Of a stretch of 47,914 bases of DNA, positions 1 to 8,242 are shown one piece after another (the first letter of the stretch is position 1; each line of letters opens with the position of its first letter). The translations under genes were made by a program, and so were the position numbers. Below the pieces are notes generated by a model that did not search any database, was not told the origin of the DNA, and worked only from the letters and a program-made list of their open reading frames with translations. The DNA is taken from the NCBI GenBank assembly GCA_050179645.1, contig JBFXEX010000036.1:1-47914 (forward strand). Direction: 5' to 3'. Source of the stretch: VAZQ01 sp050179645 (GTDB lineage Bacteria > Pseudomonadota > Alphaproteobacteria > Rhizobiales > Xanthobacteraceae).

Positions 1-664
1 GGATGTAGGTCAGGTGCCTCTGGCTCGGATCGCCCGAGGTCGCCCGAATCTTGTCGCGATAGCCCGCGTCGGCGAGCATCGCGAACATCGTGTCGTCGAT
101 CTGCAGATAGGTGCATCCGGCCTGTCCGAGGAGACGGATCTCTTCGGCATAGACCTTGACGAGGTCCGACAGAAACTCCTCTCGGGTGCGGTAGACATCG
201 CCGTTCTCCGCCACCGCGCCCAGTCCGTCGAGAATGCTGGGCGATGGAATGCTGAGTTTCGGCACGACCTTCGTTGCCGATTTCAGGAATGCGAAGTCGT
301 CGCCGAAAATCGGCTGGTCGAGGTGAAGCCGTCCGACCACCTTGGGCATCGGCAGTTCGTTCAGGACTTCGCCCTTGTCGTCGCGGAACGGCCGGCGCTG
401 CGAGCCTGCAACCTCGACCCCGCCGATCTTGCAGAGGAAATCCATGTGCCAGCTGCCGCGGCGAAGCTCGCCATCGGTCACGCAGTTGAGGCCGATGTCC
501 TCCTGGCGCTTCACCAGGCGGGCGATCTCGTCGTCCTCGATGCGGCGAAGCTCTGCCGGCGTGATGCGTTTCGCCTCGCATTGCTTGCGCGCCTCGAGGA
601 GGCGCTTCGGCCGCAGCAGGCTGCCGACATGGTCCGCCCGGAATGGTGGCTTCTGGCGCGTCAT
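1..664 (-). CDS. MetE-like cobalamin-independent methionine synthase family protein (3' end outside window)
   Basis: The frame runs leftward from an ATG at 664 to the window edge with no stop, giving 221 residues of the N-terminal part. It opens with an FRADHVGSLLRP motif and continues with a DGELRRGSWHMDF block, then LGQAGCTYLQIDD near the cut end. These are hallmarks of single-domain proteins related to the C-terminal catalytic half of MetE, called 5-methyltetrahydropteroyltriglutamate-homocysteine methyltransferase family. The His and Cys ligands for zinc that lie further downstream are outside the window, so activity cannot be judged. An AGGG sequence sits just before the ATG. Stand-alone MetE-C-like proteins are often of uncertain substrate; calling it methionine synthase would be over-reading. 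The opposite strand also has a long open frame here, but it carries no recognisable domain. Confidence 0.85.
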   Translation of the reverse strand, partial: MTRQKPPFRADHVGSLLRPKRLLEARKQCEAKRITPAELRRIEDDEIARLVKRQEDIGLNCVTDGELRRGSWHMDFLCKIGGVEVAGSQRRPFRDDKGEVLNELPMPKVVGRLHLDQPIFGDDFAFLKSATKVVPKLSIPSPSILDGLGAVAENGDVYRTREEFLSDLVKVYAEEIRLLGQAGCTYLQIDDTMFAMLADAGYRDKIRATSGDPSQRHLTYI

Positions 665-936
665 GGCCCTGGCTCTCAATCGCGTCAACCAGCCGAACCT
701 ACTTCCGTTGCGTGTCCAGGTATGTCCTAAGCGTTGCCGACAGTCGCAACGACCATGGCATGCTGCGTTCCGCCGTTAGAGCCCGGTGCGGCGCGACCCG
801 AACCGTTCCGGCCGGCTTCGCGGGTCGCTTGAAGCGGATCGGCTGGTAGCTTAGCGTTGCAATGTCGACGCCCGGTCACCCGGACGCAGCCATCAAGAGC
901 TGATGCGACCGCGGGCGGCGACGGGAGGGCGAGGCC

Positions 937-1806
937 ATGCTTGTGATTTCTCCGGCGCACGCGAACGAGCGCATTACGCTGCCGGCCGACGGACTCGGCA
1001 ACCTGATCGGCGCCGCCGGAACGGATGGCTACGGCGAAGCATGCTTCAAGCTGTTGAAACAGGTGCTCGGCGTGGATCACTGGGCGCTCTTCCAATATCC
1101 CGGCAGCACGTCGATCAGTTGTCTGGCGTCCGCGAGCGCCACGAAGGTGGCCGAGGCGCAGGTAAATATCGACAAGTTTGTCGGGCGCTGCCACAACTTC
1201 GATCCGTCGCTCCTGGCCCTGCGGCGTCAATGTCTCCAGCAACCGTGCCTCGTCACCATGGAAATCGACGACATCGAAAATGCCGAATATCGACAGTGCT
1301 TCGAGGCAACCAATGTTCGGGAGCGACTGAGCTACGTCACGCGGAGCGCGGACGATCTCTATCAGCTCAACATCTACCGGTGCCGCCGGCGGCGGACCTT
1401 CTCACAAGCCGAGAGGCGCATGTTCGTCACGCTGGGCGGTCTGATATTGGCCACGACGCTGCAGCACGAGGCGCATCGCCGGACGATGTCGGGTGCTGCG
1501 CCGCGCATGACCTTGGCCACGATCGAGCAGCGGCTCGCCGCGCTTCCCGAAGGCCTCAGCGCGCGCGAATGCGAGGTCTGTGCCAGGGCCGTTGCGGGCA
1601 TCACCATCGAGGGCACCGCGCTCGACCTCGACATCCGCAAGACCAGCGTGATCACCTACCGCCAGCGCGCTTACCAGAAGCTCGGCGTCTCCTCGCTCAA
1701 CCAGATGGTTGCGATGCTGCACAACATGCAGCCAGGCCGGCCGGCGCAACGTCATTTGCGGCGTAGGCCGGGCGATTCGCCGCGGCATCGCACCCTTCAT
1801 TCGTAG
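937..1806 (+). CDS. LuxR-family transcriptional regulator
   Basis: The protein has 289 residues. Residues about 205-265 form a LuxR-type helix-turn-helix: LSARECEVCARAVAGI begins it, and the recognition-helix region contains RKTSVITYRQRAYQKLGV. The first 190 residues look like a GAF- or PAS-type sensory domain but match no signal-binding family I can name, so the signal is unknown. A strong GGGAGGG ribosome site lies about 8 bases before the ATG. The last 25 residues are Arg-rich and low complexity and may be a poorly conserved tail. It stands alone between a divergently transcribed MetE-like gene and an alpha/beta hydrolase 57 bases downstream on the same strand, which it could regulate; that is inference from position only. 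Confidence 0.8.
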   Translation: MLVISPAHANERITLPADGLGNLIGAAGTDGYGEACFKLLKQVLGVDHWALFQYPGSTSISCLASASATKVAEAQVNIDKFVGRCHNFDPSLLALRRQCLQQPCLVTMEIDDIENAEYRQCFEATNVRERLSYVTRSADDLYQLNIYRCRRRRTFSQAERRMFVTLGGLILATTLQHEAHRRTMSGAAPRMTLATIEQRLAALPEGLSARECEVCARAVAGITIEGTALDLDIRKTSVITYRQRAYQKLGVSSLNQMVAMLHNMQPGRPAQRHLRRRPGDSPRHRTLHS

Positions 1807-1863
1807 GTCTTGCCGCCGGCAGGTCCTGCAAGTTGTTTTGTCTGAATTCGCACAGAGGTAGGA

Positions 1864-2736
1864 ATGGAACGCGCGGTCAGCTTCAAGTCCGATGGCATCG
1901 ATATCGCCGGCGTGCTGCATATTCCCGACAGTCACAAGCCCGGCACGAAGCTGCCGGCATTCATCGTGCTGCACGGCTTTCTGGGGTCCAAGGATGAGAG
2001 TCACGCGGAAATCCAGGCGCGCATGCTGGAGGATTGGGGCTATGCGGCGCTGCGCATCGATTTCCGCGGTTGCGGAGCGTCCGGCGGGACGCGCGGCTAT
2101 GTTCTGTGCCTCGATCAGGTCGCCGATACGCGCAATGCGCTGACCTGGCTGGCCGGGCAGCCGGAGATCGACGCCGGGCGCATCGGCCTGATCGGCCACA
2201 GCTTCGGAGCGGCGGTGTCGGTCTACACCGGCGGCGTCGACGAACGGGTGGCCGCTGTCATCTCGTCGTGCGGCTGGGGGCATGGCGAGCGCAAGTTTCA
2301 GGGCCAGCATCCGGGGCCCGAGAATTGGAAGAAGTTCACCGACATGCTGGCCCGCGGCCGCGAGCACAAGGCGAAGACCGGAGAACCGCTATGGGTGTCG
2401 CGGTGGGACGTGGTGCCGATCCCCGAGCACCTGCGCGTGCATTTGCCGAAGAACGCGCAGGACCGGGTGACGGCGGACACCGCGCAGAGCATGTTCGATT
2501 TCCGCGCCGAGGACGTGGTGGCCAACATCGCGCCGCGGCCGCTGTTGTTATTGCATATCGCCAAAGACACGATCACGCCGACCGAGCAGTCGCTGCGACT
2601 GTTCGAGAAGGCCGGGCAGCCGACCGAACTGTTCCTAATGACGGGAGTGTCGCACTTCCCGCTCGCCGGCGAAGGCACCTATGCCCGGCACCTGATCAAG
2701 GGCTGGCTCGACAAGTTCTTTCCCGTCGCCAACTGA
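1864..2736 (+). CDS. alpha/beta hydrolase (S9-like/dienelactone hydrolase type)
   Basis: The protein has 290 residues with no signal peptide, so it is probably cytoplasmic. It shows the alpha/beta hydrolase fold landmarks: an HGF oxyanion-hole motif near residue 39, FRGCGASGG, the nucleophile elbow GHSFG near residue 117, an acidic residue in HIAKDTITP near residue 240, and the catalytic His in GVSHFPL near residue 262. The arrangement resembles small serine esterases or peptidase S9-like acylhydrolases; the substrate cannot be read from the sequence. Spacing of 57 bases from the upstream LuxR gene allows co-transcription. The start is the ATG after a GAGGTAGGA purine run. Confidence 0.85.
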   Translation: MERAVSFKSDGIDIAGVLHIPDSHKPGTKLPAFIVLHGFLGSKDESHAEIQARMLEDWGYAALRIDFRGCGASGGTRGYVLCLDQVADTRNALTWLAGQPEIDAGRIGLIGHSFGAAVSVYTGGVDERVAAVISSCGWGHGERKFQGQHPGPENWKKFTDMLARGREHKAKTGEPLWVSRWDVVPIPEHLRVHLPKNAQDRVTADTAQSMFDFRAEDVVANIAPRPLLLLHIAKDTITPTEQSLRLFEKAGQPTELFLMTGVSHFPLAGEGTYARHLIKGWLDKFFPVAN

Positions 2737-2850
2737 GCGGGCGGAGCCGATCGCGTGCCACTGATCGCGCATGAGTGCAGTCGCGCTCGGCCCGGGGACA
2801 GGAGTGAACATTCGCGATAGGGTCGGGCTCTCAAGACAGTCCACCCCGCA

Positions 2851-3597
2851 ATGACTCTTTCCGCCTCCGCCATCGCCGTCATTGGCGTCACCATCGTTTT
2901 CTCGTCGTTCATCTCCGCCGTGTTCGGCATGGCGGGCGGGATGATCCTGCTCGGCGTGCTGCTGGCCTATCTCGACGTCGCCGGCGCCATGATCCTGTTC
3001 TCGACGATCCAGTTCTTCGTCAACGGCGCGCGCGTGGTGCAATGGCGGGACTTCGTCATCTGGCCGATCTTCCATTGGTACGTCCTCGGCGCGGCCGTGG
3101 CCTTCGTGATCATGTGGTCGATCGCGATCGTTCCCGACAAGGCGACGGTCTATCTACTGCTCGGCCTGATGCCGTTCGCCGTTGAAATCCTGCCGCCGGC
3201 CATGCGGCCCAACATCGAGTGGCGCGGCGTGCCGGTCGTCACCGGCTTCTTCACCACCGTCATCCAGATTCTCTCTGGCGTCGGCGGGCTGATGCTCGAC
3301 ATCTTCTTCCAGAAGAGCATGCTCGACCGCAAGACCACCAACGCCACCAAGGCGGTAGCGCAAACCTTCAGCCATGTGGTGCGGTGGGTCTATTTCGGTT
3401 CGCTCGCCGGCATGGGCGATCTGCCGCTCTGGCTTATTCTGCCGGCGGTTGCTTTGGGGATCGGCGGCGCCTGGCTTGCGCCTTTCGTGATCGAGCGCAT
3501 GACCGATCATGGCTTCCGGCAATGGACGCGCGCGTTGATCATGGCGATCAGCGTCGTCTACCTGATCCGCGCCGGCATCTTGTTCTGGCACGGTTGA
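2851..3597 (+). CDS. TSUP-family (TauE/SafE) membrane permease
   Basis: This 248-residue protein is strongly hydrophobic throughout with about 7-8 predicted membrane segments. The N-terminal half carries the FISAVFGMAGGMILLGVLL motif typical of the first repeat of the TauE/SafE (TSUP) family, and the second repeat contains a Gly-rich SGVGGLMLDIFF segment. Family members export sulfite, sulfoacetate or other sulfur-containing or organic anions across the inner membrane. No sulfur-metabolism gene sits beside it, so the substrate is open. It is single, with 114 bases upstream and a palindromic repeat directly downstream. A second, unrelated-in-context TSUP gene lies at 16830-17756. Confidence 0.85.
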   Translation: MTLSASAIAVIGVTIVFSSFISAVFGMAGGMILLGVLLAYLDVAGAMILFSTIQFFVNGARVVQWRDFVIWPIFHWYVLGAAVAFVIMWSIAIVPDKATVYLLLGLMPFAVEILPPAMRPNIEWRGVPVVTGFFTTVIQILSGVGGLMLDIFFQKSMLDRKTTNATKAVAQTFSHVVRWVYFGSLAGMGDLPLWLILPAVALGIGGAWLAPFVIERMTDHGFRQWTRALIMAISVVYLIRAGILFWHG

Positions 3598-3626
3598 GGC
3601 GCCGCGTGCGTCGCTTGTCGCCTCTC

Positions 3627-3765
3627 CTCATCCTGAGGAGCATCGCGCAGCGATGCGTCTCGAAGGATGACGGCGGGATTGAATGTGCGGCCATGCTTCG
3701 AGACGCGCACCATAGCAGGCGCAGCCTGCGTACACTTGGCTGCTATGTGCGCTCCTCAGCATGAG
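3627..3765. repeat. Palindromic intergenic repeat (CTCATCCTGAGGAGC family)
   Basis: Outer arms CTCATCCTGAGGAGC (3627-3641) and its inverse copy (3751-3765) match at 14 of 15 bases. A nested perfect inverted pair GCGTCTCGAAG / CTTCGAGACGC lies at 3655-3665 and 3696-3706. The element fills the gap between convergent genes and can fold into a long branched hairpin. Elements with this CTCATCCTGAGGAG core are common between genes in Bradyrhizobium-type genomes (from memory). It might also act as a bidirectional transcription end. Confidence 0.8.
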
Positions 3766-3783
3766 TCCAGAGAAAGGAGAAAT

Positions 3784-4773
3784 CTATTGAACGGTAATCC
3801 TGGCAGCGGCGATGACGTCGCGCCATTGCGCGATTTCGCGACCGATCAGCGTGGCGAAGTCGGCGCTCGTGCCGCCGACCGGATCGACGCCGTCGCGGCG
3901 CAACCGCTCGGCCACATCCGGCGCCCGCACGGCGCGCATCGCGGTGGCCGCGAGCTTGTCGATGACCGGCTGCGGTGTTCCGGCCGGCGCCATCATGCCG
4001 ATCCACAGGATACCTTCATAGCCGGGCAGGCCGAGTTCGGCGACAGTCGGCACGTTCGGCATCAACGCGGAACGCGCGCGGGTCGCATAGGCGAGCGCGT
4101 TGAGCTTGCCGGCCGTGACGTGTTGCCAGCCGGTCGTGTAGGTGTCCATTTTGAGCTGGACTTGGCCGCTCAGGAGGTCGGTCATGGCGGGCGCGGCGCC
4201 GCGATAGGGGATGTGCCGCACGTCGATCCCCAGCCGGCGCAGCAGCAATTCCATGCTCACATGCGGCAGCGTGCCGTTGCCGGCCGAGGCATAGTTCAAC
4301 TTGCCGGGGTTGCGTTTGGCGTAGTCGACGAAACCCGCGAAGTCGGCGAACGGCGCGCCGGGATGGCTCACCAGCAATTCCGGCACCTCGGCGATGATCG
4401 ACACCGGAACGAGATCCTTCTCGGTGTTGTAAGGCAGCTTGGGCTGCAGCGCCGCGTTGATGGTGTGGTTCGGCGTGGTGAGCAAGAGCGTGTAGCCGTC
4501 CGGCGCAGCCTTCGCGGTGGCGTCGGTCGCGATGATGCCGCCGGCGCCGGCCTTGTTTTCGATTACGATCGGGCGGCCGAGATCGTCGGCCATCTTGCCG
4601 GCGACCAGACGGGCGACGATGTCGACGGTTCCTCCGGCCGGGAACGGCAGCAACAGGCGGATTGGTTTGTCCGGATAGTCGGCTAAGGCGCGTCCGCCCG
4701 TCACCACGACCAGGCATAACGCGGTCAATGCGGCCAACCTCGCGCGGGACGACAACGGCAACGGAGAGATCAT
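3784..4773 (-). CDS. Bug-family tripartite tricarboxylate transporter substrate-binding protein
   Basis: The protein has 329 residues from the chosen ATG. An N-terminal signal peptide (hydrophobic LAALTALCLVVV core, cleavage near ALA-DYP) exports it to the periplasm. The mature protein begins YPDKPIRLLLPFPAGGTVDIVAR and continues with ENKAGAGGIIAT, the signature of Bug (TctC-like) receptors that bind carboxylates or other small organics for tripartite tricarboxylate transporters. No TctA or TctB membrane gene is nearby, so it is an orphan receptor, as is usual for this family. The ATG at 4773 has GGGAAG 7 bases upstream; the ATG at 4779 is too close to it. It starts about 22 bases after the carbonic anhydrase stop, so both are probably one transcript. 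Confidence 0.88.
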   Translation of the reverse strand: MISPLPLSSRARLAALTALCLVVVTGGRALADYPDKPIRLLLPFPAGGTVDIVARLVAGKMADDLGRPIVIENKAGAGGIIATDATAKAAPDGYTLLLTTPNHTINAALQPKLPYNTEKDLVPVSIIAEVPELLVSHPGAPFADFAGFVDYAKRNPGKLNYASAGNGTLPHVSMELLLRRLGIDVRHIPYRGAAPAMTDLLSGQVQLKMDTYTTGWQHVTAGKLNALAYATRARSALMPNVPTVAELGLPGYEGILWIGMMAPAGTPQPVIDKLAATAMRAVRAPDVAERLRRDGVDPVGGTSADFATLIGREIAQWRDVIAAARITVQ

Positions 4774-4795
4774 CGTCATTCTTCCCGGTTCGGGA

Positions 4796-5551
4796 TCAGG
4801 ACGAGCGCAGCACGAAACGACGATTGTCGGGCTGCACGGGCCGGGCGTTCTTTGGGTAGAGTCTGGCAAAGCTGTTGACGTCGGCGTCCGCGACCTGGAT
4901 GGGATCGGTCAGCACGAACCAGTCGACGGTCTGGGCGCAGGGCGGCGTGGTGAGCGAGCCGAAATAGCGGTAGTAGCTGCGTTTCGTCGGCAAGAAGGCA
5001 TTCGGATTGACGGCCGATTCCGCCTTGACCTGCGAGCCGGCCCGGTTCGGCATCGTCAGGACGATGTTGTTGAATGCCTTGTTGGCGCGGCCGGTGGTCA
5101 TCAGCACGCCGACCACGGCGAGATTGCCCGCATCATTGGCATGCACAAAATGCACTTCCATCGGGAAGCTTGCGCCGTTGATGGTGTGTTCGCTCGGGCG
5201 GTGGAAATGGAATTGCAGAAGACGGAAGCTACCGGTGCCGCCCGCCGACAACGTGCTGCCCTCGGGCATGTTGACCTGGATGGTATGGCCGTTGTTGACC
5301 ACGGATTCGGCGGTTTTGCCCCAGGCGATCTTGAGCGGCTGTAACTGTGCCTTGACGGTCTCGACAATGTTGATGGGCGACTGCTGTCCGCCGATCGAGC
5401 AAGCCTTGTTGGCGGGGTCGAGTTCGCTCCACTTGTCGGGCCCATCGCCGCCCTCGTAGCCCCAATGAGCGTCGGCGGCGAAGCCGGTCGGTGTGCAGAT
5501 CGGACAAAACGCTAGCCCGGCGAACAGCTTCAGAGCTTCGCGACGGCGCAT
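4796..5551 (-). CDS. alpha-type carbonic anhydrase, exported
   Basis: The protein has 251 residues. It interconverts CO2 and bicarbonate. The N-terminus MRRREALKLFAG plus a hydrophobic stretch resembles a Tat-type signal, placing the enzyme in the periplasm. The alpha-class fold is shown by WGYEG, QQSPINI, the zinc-ligand segment QFHFHRPSEH (two His ligands), the third ligand in MEVHFVH, and LTTPPC near the active site. Cys17 and Cys20 lie in the signal region, and Cys51 and Cys204 may form the disulfide known in bacterial alpha enzymes. It lies directly upstream of a Bug receptor on the same strand (about 22-base gap), an unusual pairing that hints at periplasmic bicarbonate or carboxylate handling; this is inference. 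Confidence 0.93.
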   Translation of the reverse strand: MRRREALKLFAGLAFCPICTPTGFAADAHWGYEGGDGPDKWSELDPANKACSIGGQQSPINIVETVKAQLQPLKIAWGKTAESVVNNGHTIQVNMPEGSTLSAGGTGSFRLLQFHFHRPSEHTINGASFPMEVHFVHANDAGNLAVVGVLMTTGRANKAFNNIVLTMPNRAGSQVKAESAVNPNAFLPTKRSYYRYFGSLTTPPCAQTVDWFVLTDPIQVADADVNSFARLYPKNARPVQPDNRRFVLRSS

Positions 5552-5647
5552 GGCGGCCTCCGGTATCGGGTGGCGGTGCCGTCCAGTAATGAAAACGCAA
5601 AGGTAGAATCAAGTGGAATCGTCGGCGCGCTCGCGCCGTTCAACAAT

Positions 5648-6277
5648 TCACTGGCTCGCCCAGACGATCCGCGCGATCCACTCCACCTCGCGCACCGGCA
5701 AAGTGCGCTCCTTGTGTGACGGATTGAGCGAGCGCAATTCGATGGTCTTGGAGGTGCGGCGCTTGAGCTCCTTGACCATCACCTCGTCGTCCTTGGTCTT
5801 GACGACGACGCGGTCGCCACGCCGGATCGGCGCCGCAGGTGACACCACGATGACGTCGCCGTCACGATACGCCGGCATCATCGACTCGCCGGAGATTTCC
5901 AGCGCATAGGCGTGCTCGTCGTTGACCGCCGGGAAAGCGATTTCGTCCCAGCCGCGTCCCACCGGAAAGCCGCCGTCGTCGAAGTAGCCGCCCGCGCCCG
6001 CTTCGGCGAATCCGATCAGCGGCACGTTCTGCGTCGCGAGACGGCCGCTGTCGCCGATCAACTGCACGAACGTGTCGATAGTGGTCGCGGTCGCGTCGAG
6101 CGCCTTCGCCACCGATTCGGTCGACGGCCAGCGCGGGCGGCCATCGGGGGTGATGCGTTTCGATTTATTGAACGTGGTCGGGTCGAGACCGGATTTCTTG
6201 GCGAGCCCGGACGGTGACAGCCCGGCGCGGGCGGCGAGACGGTCGAGCGCCGTCCAGATTTGCGAATGGCTGAGCAT
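5648..6277 (-). CDS. S24-family LexA/CI-like transcriptional repressor
   Basis: The protein has 209 residues. The N-terminal part (about residues 1-65) is a helix-turn-helix of the XRE/CI type (SPSGLAKKSGLDPTTFNKSKR). The C-terminal part is an S24 peptidase-like domain with the Ser nucleophile in SGESMMPAYRDGD and the general-base Lys in RRGDRVVVKT, preceded by an Ala-Gly (EAGAGG) site where LexA/CI proteins self-cleave. It is therefore probably a stress-responsive repressor that cleaves itself. I prefer the ATG at 6277, with AAGG 5 bases upstream; ATGs at 6280 and 6289 are also possible. It is divergent from the DUF952-pyrD operon and shares a 196-base control region with it. Nothing else phage-like is near. 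Confidence 0.88.
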   Translation of the reverse strand: MLSHSQIWTALDRLAARAGLSPSGLAKKSGLDPTTFNKSKRITPDGRPRWPSTESVAKALDATATTIDTFVQLIGDSGRLATQNVPLIGFAEAGAGGYFDDGGFPVGRGWDEIAFPAVNDEHAYALEISGESMMPAYRDGDVIVVSPAAPIRRGDRVVVKTKDDEVMVKELKRRTSKTIELRSLNPSHKERTLPVREVEWIARIVWASQ

Positions 6278-6316
6278 CATGGCCTTCATCCAAAAGAAAG
6301 CAGTCGCGGCAGCGCC

Positions 6317-6328
6317 GGACTTTTGTCC
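6317..6328. promoter_or_regulatory. Candidate operator palindrome in the divergent S24 repressor / DUF952-pyrD control region
   Basis: GGACTTTTGTCC is an interrupted palindrome (GGAC-4-GTCC) in an AT-richer stretch between the repressor start and the DUF952 gene. Self-cleaving repressors usually bind palindromes next to their own promoters, so this is a plausible autoregulatory site. It is short and could arise by chance; no second copy was found. Confidence 0.25.
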
Positions 6329-6473
6329 AATATGTAGGAATTATAGCCGCAAATTCAACACGTCCAGCAACTTATGCGGGCATGAAATTTGCACGCAACT
6401 ATCGGGGGCCGCAACGTCAGAGGTTGCGACAGCCGAAACTATCCGGGACTATGGCGTCGGAAGGGGCGGGTTG

Positions 6474-6821
6474 GTGGCAGCAACGATCTACAAGATTTGC
6501 GACCGGGCGCTGTGGCAGGAGGCCGAGCGGCAGGGGGTGTTTCGCGGCGCGCCGGTCGACGCGCAAGACGGCTTCATTCATTTCTCGACGGCCGGCCAGG
6601 CGGTGGAGACTGCCGCCCGGCATTTTGCCGGGGCGGCCGATCTGGTGCTGGTCGCGGTCGAGGCCAAACGGCTGGGGCCGGCATTGAAATGGGAAGTTTC
6701 ACGCGGCGGGGCGCTGTTTCCCCACCTTTATGGCCCGCTTCCGCTCGACGCGGTGGTGTGGACCATGCCGCTGCCACTCGGTGGCGATGACCGGCACGTG
6801 TTTCCGGAGGCGATGTCGTGA
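6474..6821 (+). CDS. DUF952 family protein
   Basis: The protein has 115 residues. It begins with a GTG preceded by GGAAGGGG, followed by AATIYKICDRALWQEAE, then DGFIHFSTAGQAVETAARHF and a LFPHLYGPLPLDAV motif, which are typical of DUF952 (about 110 residues in most genomes). The function of the family is not established; its fold is distantly ADP-ribosyltransferase-like according to family annotation I recall, without proof of activity. Its stop overlaps the pyrD start in GTGA (6818-6821), so the two are translationally coupled. The frame stays open upstream without a stop for about 400 bases, so the GTG start is a choice; a TTG lies one codon upstream. Confidence 0.8.
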   Translation: MAATIYKICDRALWQEAERQGVFRGAPVDAQDGFIHFSTAGQAVETAARHFAGAADLVLVAVEAKRLGPALKWEVSRGGALFPHLYGPLPLDAVVWTMPLPLGGDDRHVFPEAMS

Positions 6822-7909
6822 TCGGGCTGCTCGAGGCCTGGACCCGGCCGCTGCTGCGCCTGCTCGATCCGGAAGACGCACACCGGCTTGCCATTCTCGC
6901 GCTGAAGATCCCGCCCTACGTCAGGCTCGTACCCAATGACCCGCGGCTGGCGGTCCGGGCGTTCGGGCTCAATTTCCCGAACCCGATCGGCATGGCGGCG
7001 GGCTTCGACAAGCACGGCGAGGTGCCCGACGCACTGCTGCGCCTGGGCTTCGGTTTCGTCGAGGTCGGCACTGTCACGCCACAGCCGCAGACCGGCAATC
7101 CGCGGCCGCGCGTCATTCGCCTGCCGATCGACGAAGCAGTCATTAACCGCCTGGGCTTCAACAGCGACGGTGCGGCGGCAGTGTTGCGGCGGCTCGCTGC
7201 GCGCGCCACTCGCGGCGGTATCGTCGGGGTGAATATCGGCGCGAACCGGGATGCCGCCGACCGTATTGGCGATTACGTGCGGATGATCGAGACCTTCGCG
7301 CCGGTCGCGAGCTACTTCACCGTCAATATCTCGTCGCCGAACACGCCCGGCTTGCGCAAACTGCAGCAAGGCAAGGTGTTCGACGAACTGCTGGCCCGGG
7401 TGATGGATGCGCGCGCCCGCATGAGCCGGGCGGCAGGCGTCACGCCGGTGCTGATCAAGATCGCGCCCGACCTGACGCTCAGCGAGCTTGACGACGTCGT
7501 CGGCGGCGCGCGCCGGCACCGGGTCGACGGCATGATCGTCTGCAACACGACCATCTTGCGGCCACCGAGCCTGCGCGATCCGTCCGCGCATGAGCAGGGC
7601 GGCCTTTCGGGGCGGCCGCTGTTCGCGCTATCGACACGGATGCTGGCGGAGACCTATGTTCGCGTGGAGGATGCGTTTCCGTTGATCGGCACCGGCGGGA
7701 TCGATTCGGGCGAAGCCGCGCTCGCCAAGATCTGGGCGGGCGCCAGCCTGGTGCAGCTATACAGCGCGCTGGTGTTCCACGGCCTGCGGCTGATCCACGT
7801 CATCAAGGACGATCTCTCGCGCGCGCTCGACCGCGGTCGTCATGCGGGCATCGAAGAACTGGTCGGCGTCGACGCCGCTGCCATGACGGCGGAGGAATGG
7901 CCGGTCTGA
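6818..7909 (+). CDS. pyrD: Dihydroorotate dehydrogenase (quinone), class 2
   Basis: The protein has 363 residues and oxidises dihydroorotate to orotate in pyrimidine synthesis, passing electrons to quinone at the inner membrane. The N-terminal helix (residues 1-35, LLEAWTRPLLRLLDPEDAHRL) is the class 2 membrane-association region. FMN and substrate motifs follow: NPIGMAAGFDKHG, VEVGTVTPQPQTGNPRPR, INRLGFNS, NISSPNTPGLR with the class 2 catalytic Ser, LIKIAPDL, CNTT and GTGGIDSGEAA. It starts at GTG overlapping the DUF952 stop by 4 bases. The order S24 repressor, DUF952, pyrD is one I recall from related alphaproteobacteria. Confidence 0.96.
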   Translation: MIGLLEAWTRPLLRLLDPEDAHRLAILALKIPPYVRLVPNDPRLAVRAFGLNFPNPIGMAAGFDKHGEVPDALLRLGFGFVEVGTVTPQPQTGNPRPRVIRLPIDEAVINRLGFNSDGAAAVLRRLAARATRGGIVGVNIGANRDAADRIGDYVRMIETFAPVASYFTVNISSPNTPGLRKLQQGKVFDELLARVMDARARMSRAAGVTPVLIKIAPDLTLSELDDVVGGARRHRVDGMIVCNTTILRPPSLRDPSAHEQGGLSGRPLFALSTRMLAETYVRVEDAFPLIGTGGIDSGEAALAKIWAGASLVQLYSALVFHGLRLIHVIKDDLSRALDRGRHAGIEELVGVDAAAMTAEEWPV

Positions 7910-7918
7910 CGACGCGGC

Positions 7919-8239
7919 TTACCGGCTTTTGGCGGCGTTCATCAGGCGCATGATCAGCCAGATCGGGATGACGATCACGGCGCCGAGCAGGAAATAGCGC
8001 CAGAGCCAGAGCACGGCGTCGAAACCCATGTTCCAGATCGCGCGCAGCAGGTCCTGGATGCTGCGCATGATGTTGAATGGATCGAGCCCGAGCACCTTCA
8101 GGATCACGCCGATCAGGATGGAGAGCAGGACCAGCCGGAAAATCACCCAGAGCGGCGGCCCGCCGAAAAAGCGAGCGAGGAGATTGCCGTTGAAGCTGCG
8201 GCGCGTGCCCTCATCGGGGTGCTGGGTCGGCATGCTCAT
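7919..8239 (-). CDS. Small membrane protein, DUF6460-like
   Basis: The protein has 106 residues. It has a polar N-terminus with FNGNLLARFFGGPPLWVIFRL, then two hydrophobic segments (about residues 30-50 and 80-98) separated by an amphipathic stretch (PFNIMRSIQDLLRAIW). This pattern matches a small alphaproteobacterial inner-membrane family that I know as DUF6460; no function is assigned. It is convergent with pyrD (9-base gap), and its start lies 3 bases after the ligase stop on the same strand, so it is probably co-transcribed with the ligase. An ATG two codons in is an alternative start. Confidence 0.72.
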   Translation of the reverse strand: MSMPTQHPDEGTRRSFNGNLLARFFGGPPLWVIFRLVLLSILIGVILKVLGLDPFNIMRSIQDLLRAIWNMGFDAVLWLWRYFLLGAVIVIPIWLIMRLMNAAKSR

Positions 8240-8242
8240 ACC

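Noticed and set aside
14..730. Open frame on the plus strand, 238 residues
   Set aside because: It lies antisense to the MetE-like frame, which carries family motifs; this one shows none.
5648..6277. Prophage marker (CI-like repressor)
   Set aside because: No integrase, structural or lysis gene is near; the neighbours are housekeeping and the gene order is one I recall from related genomes.
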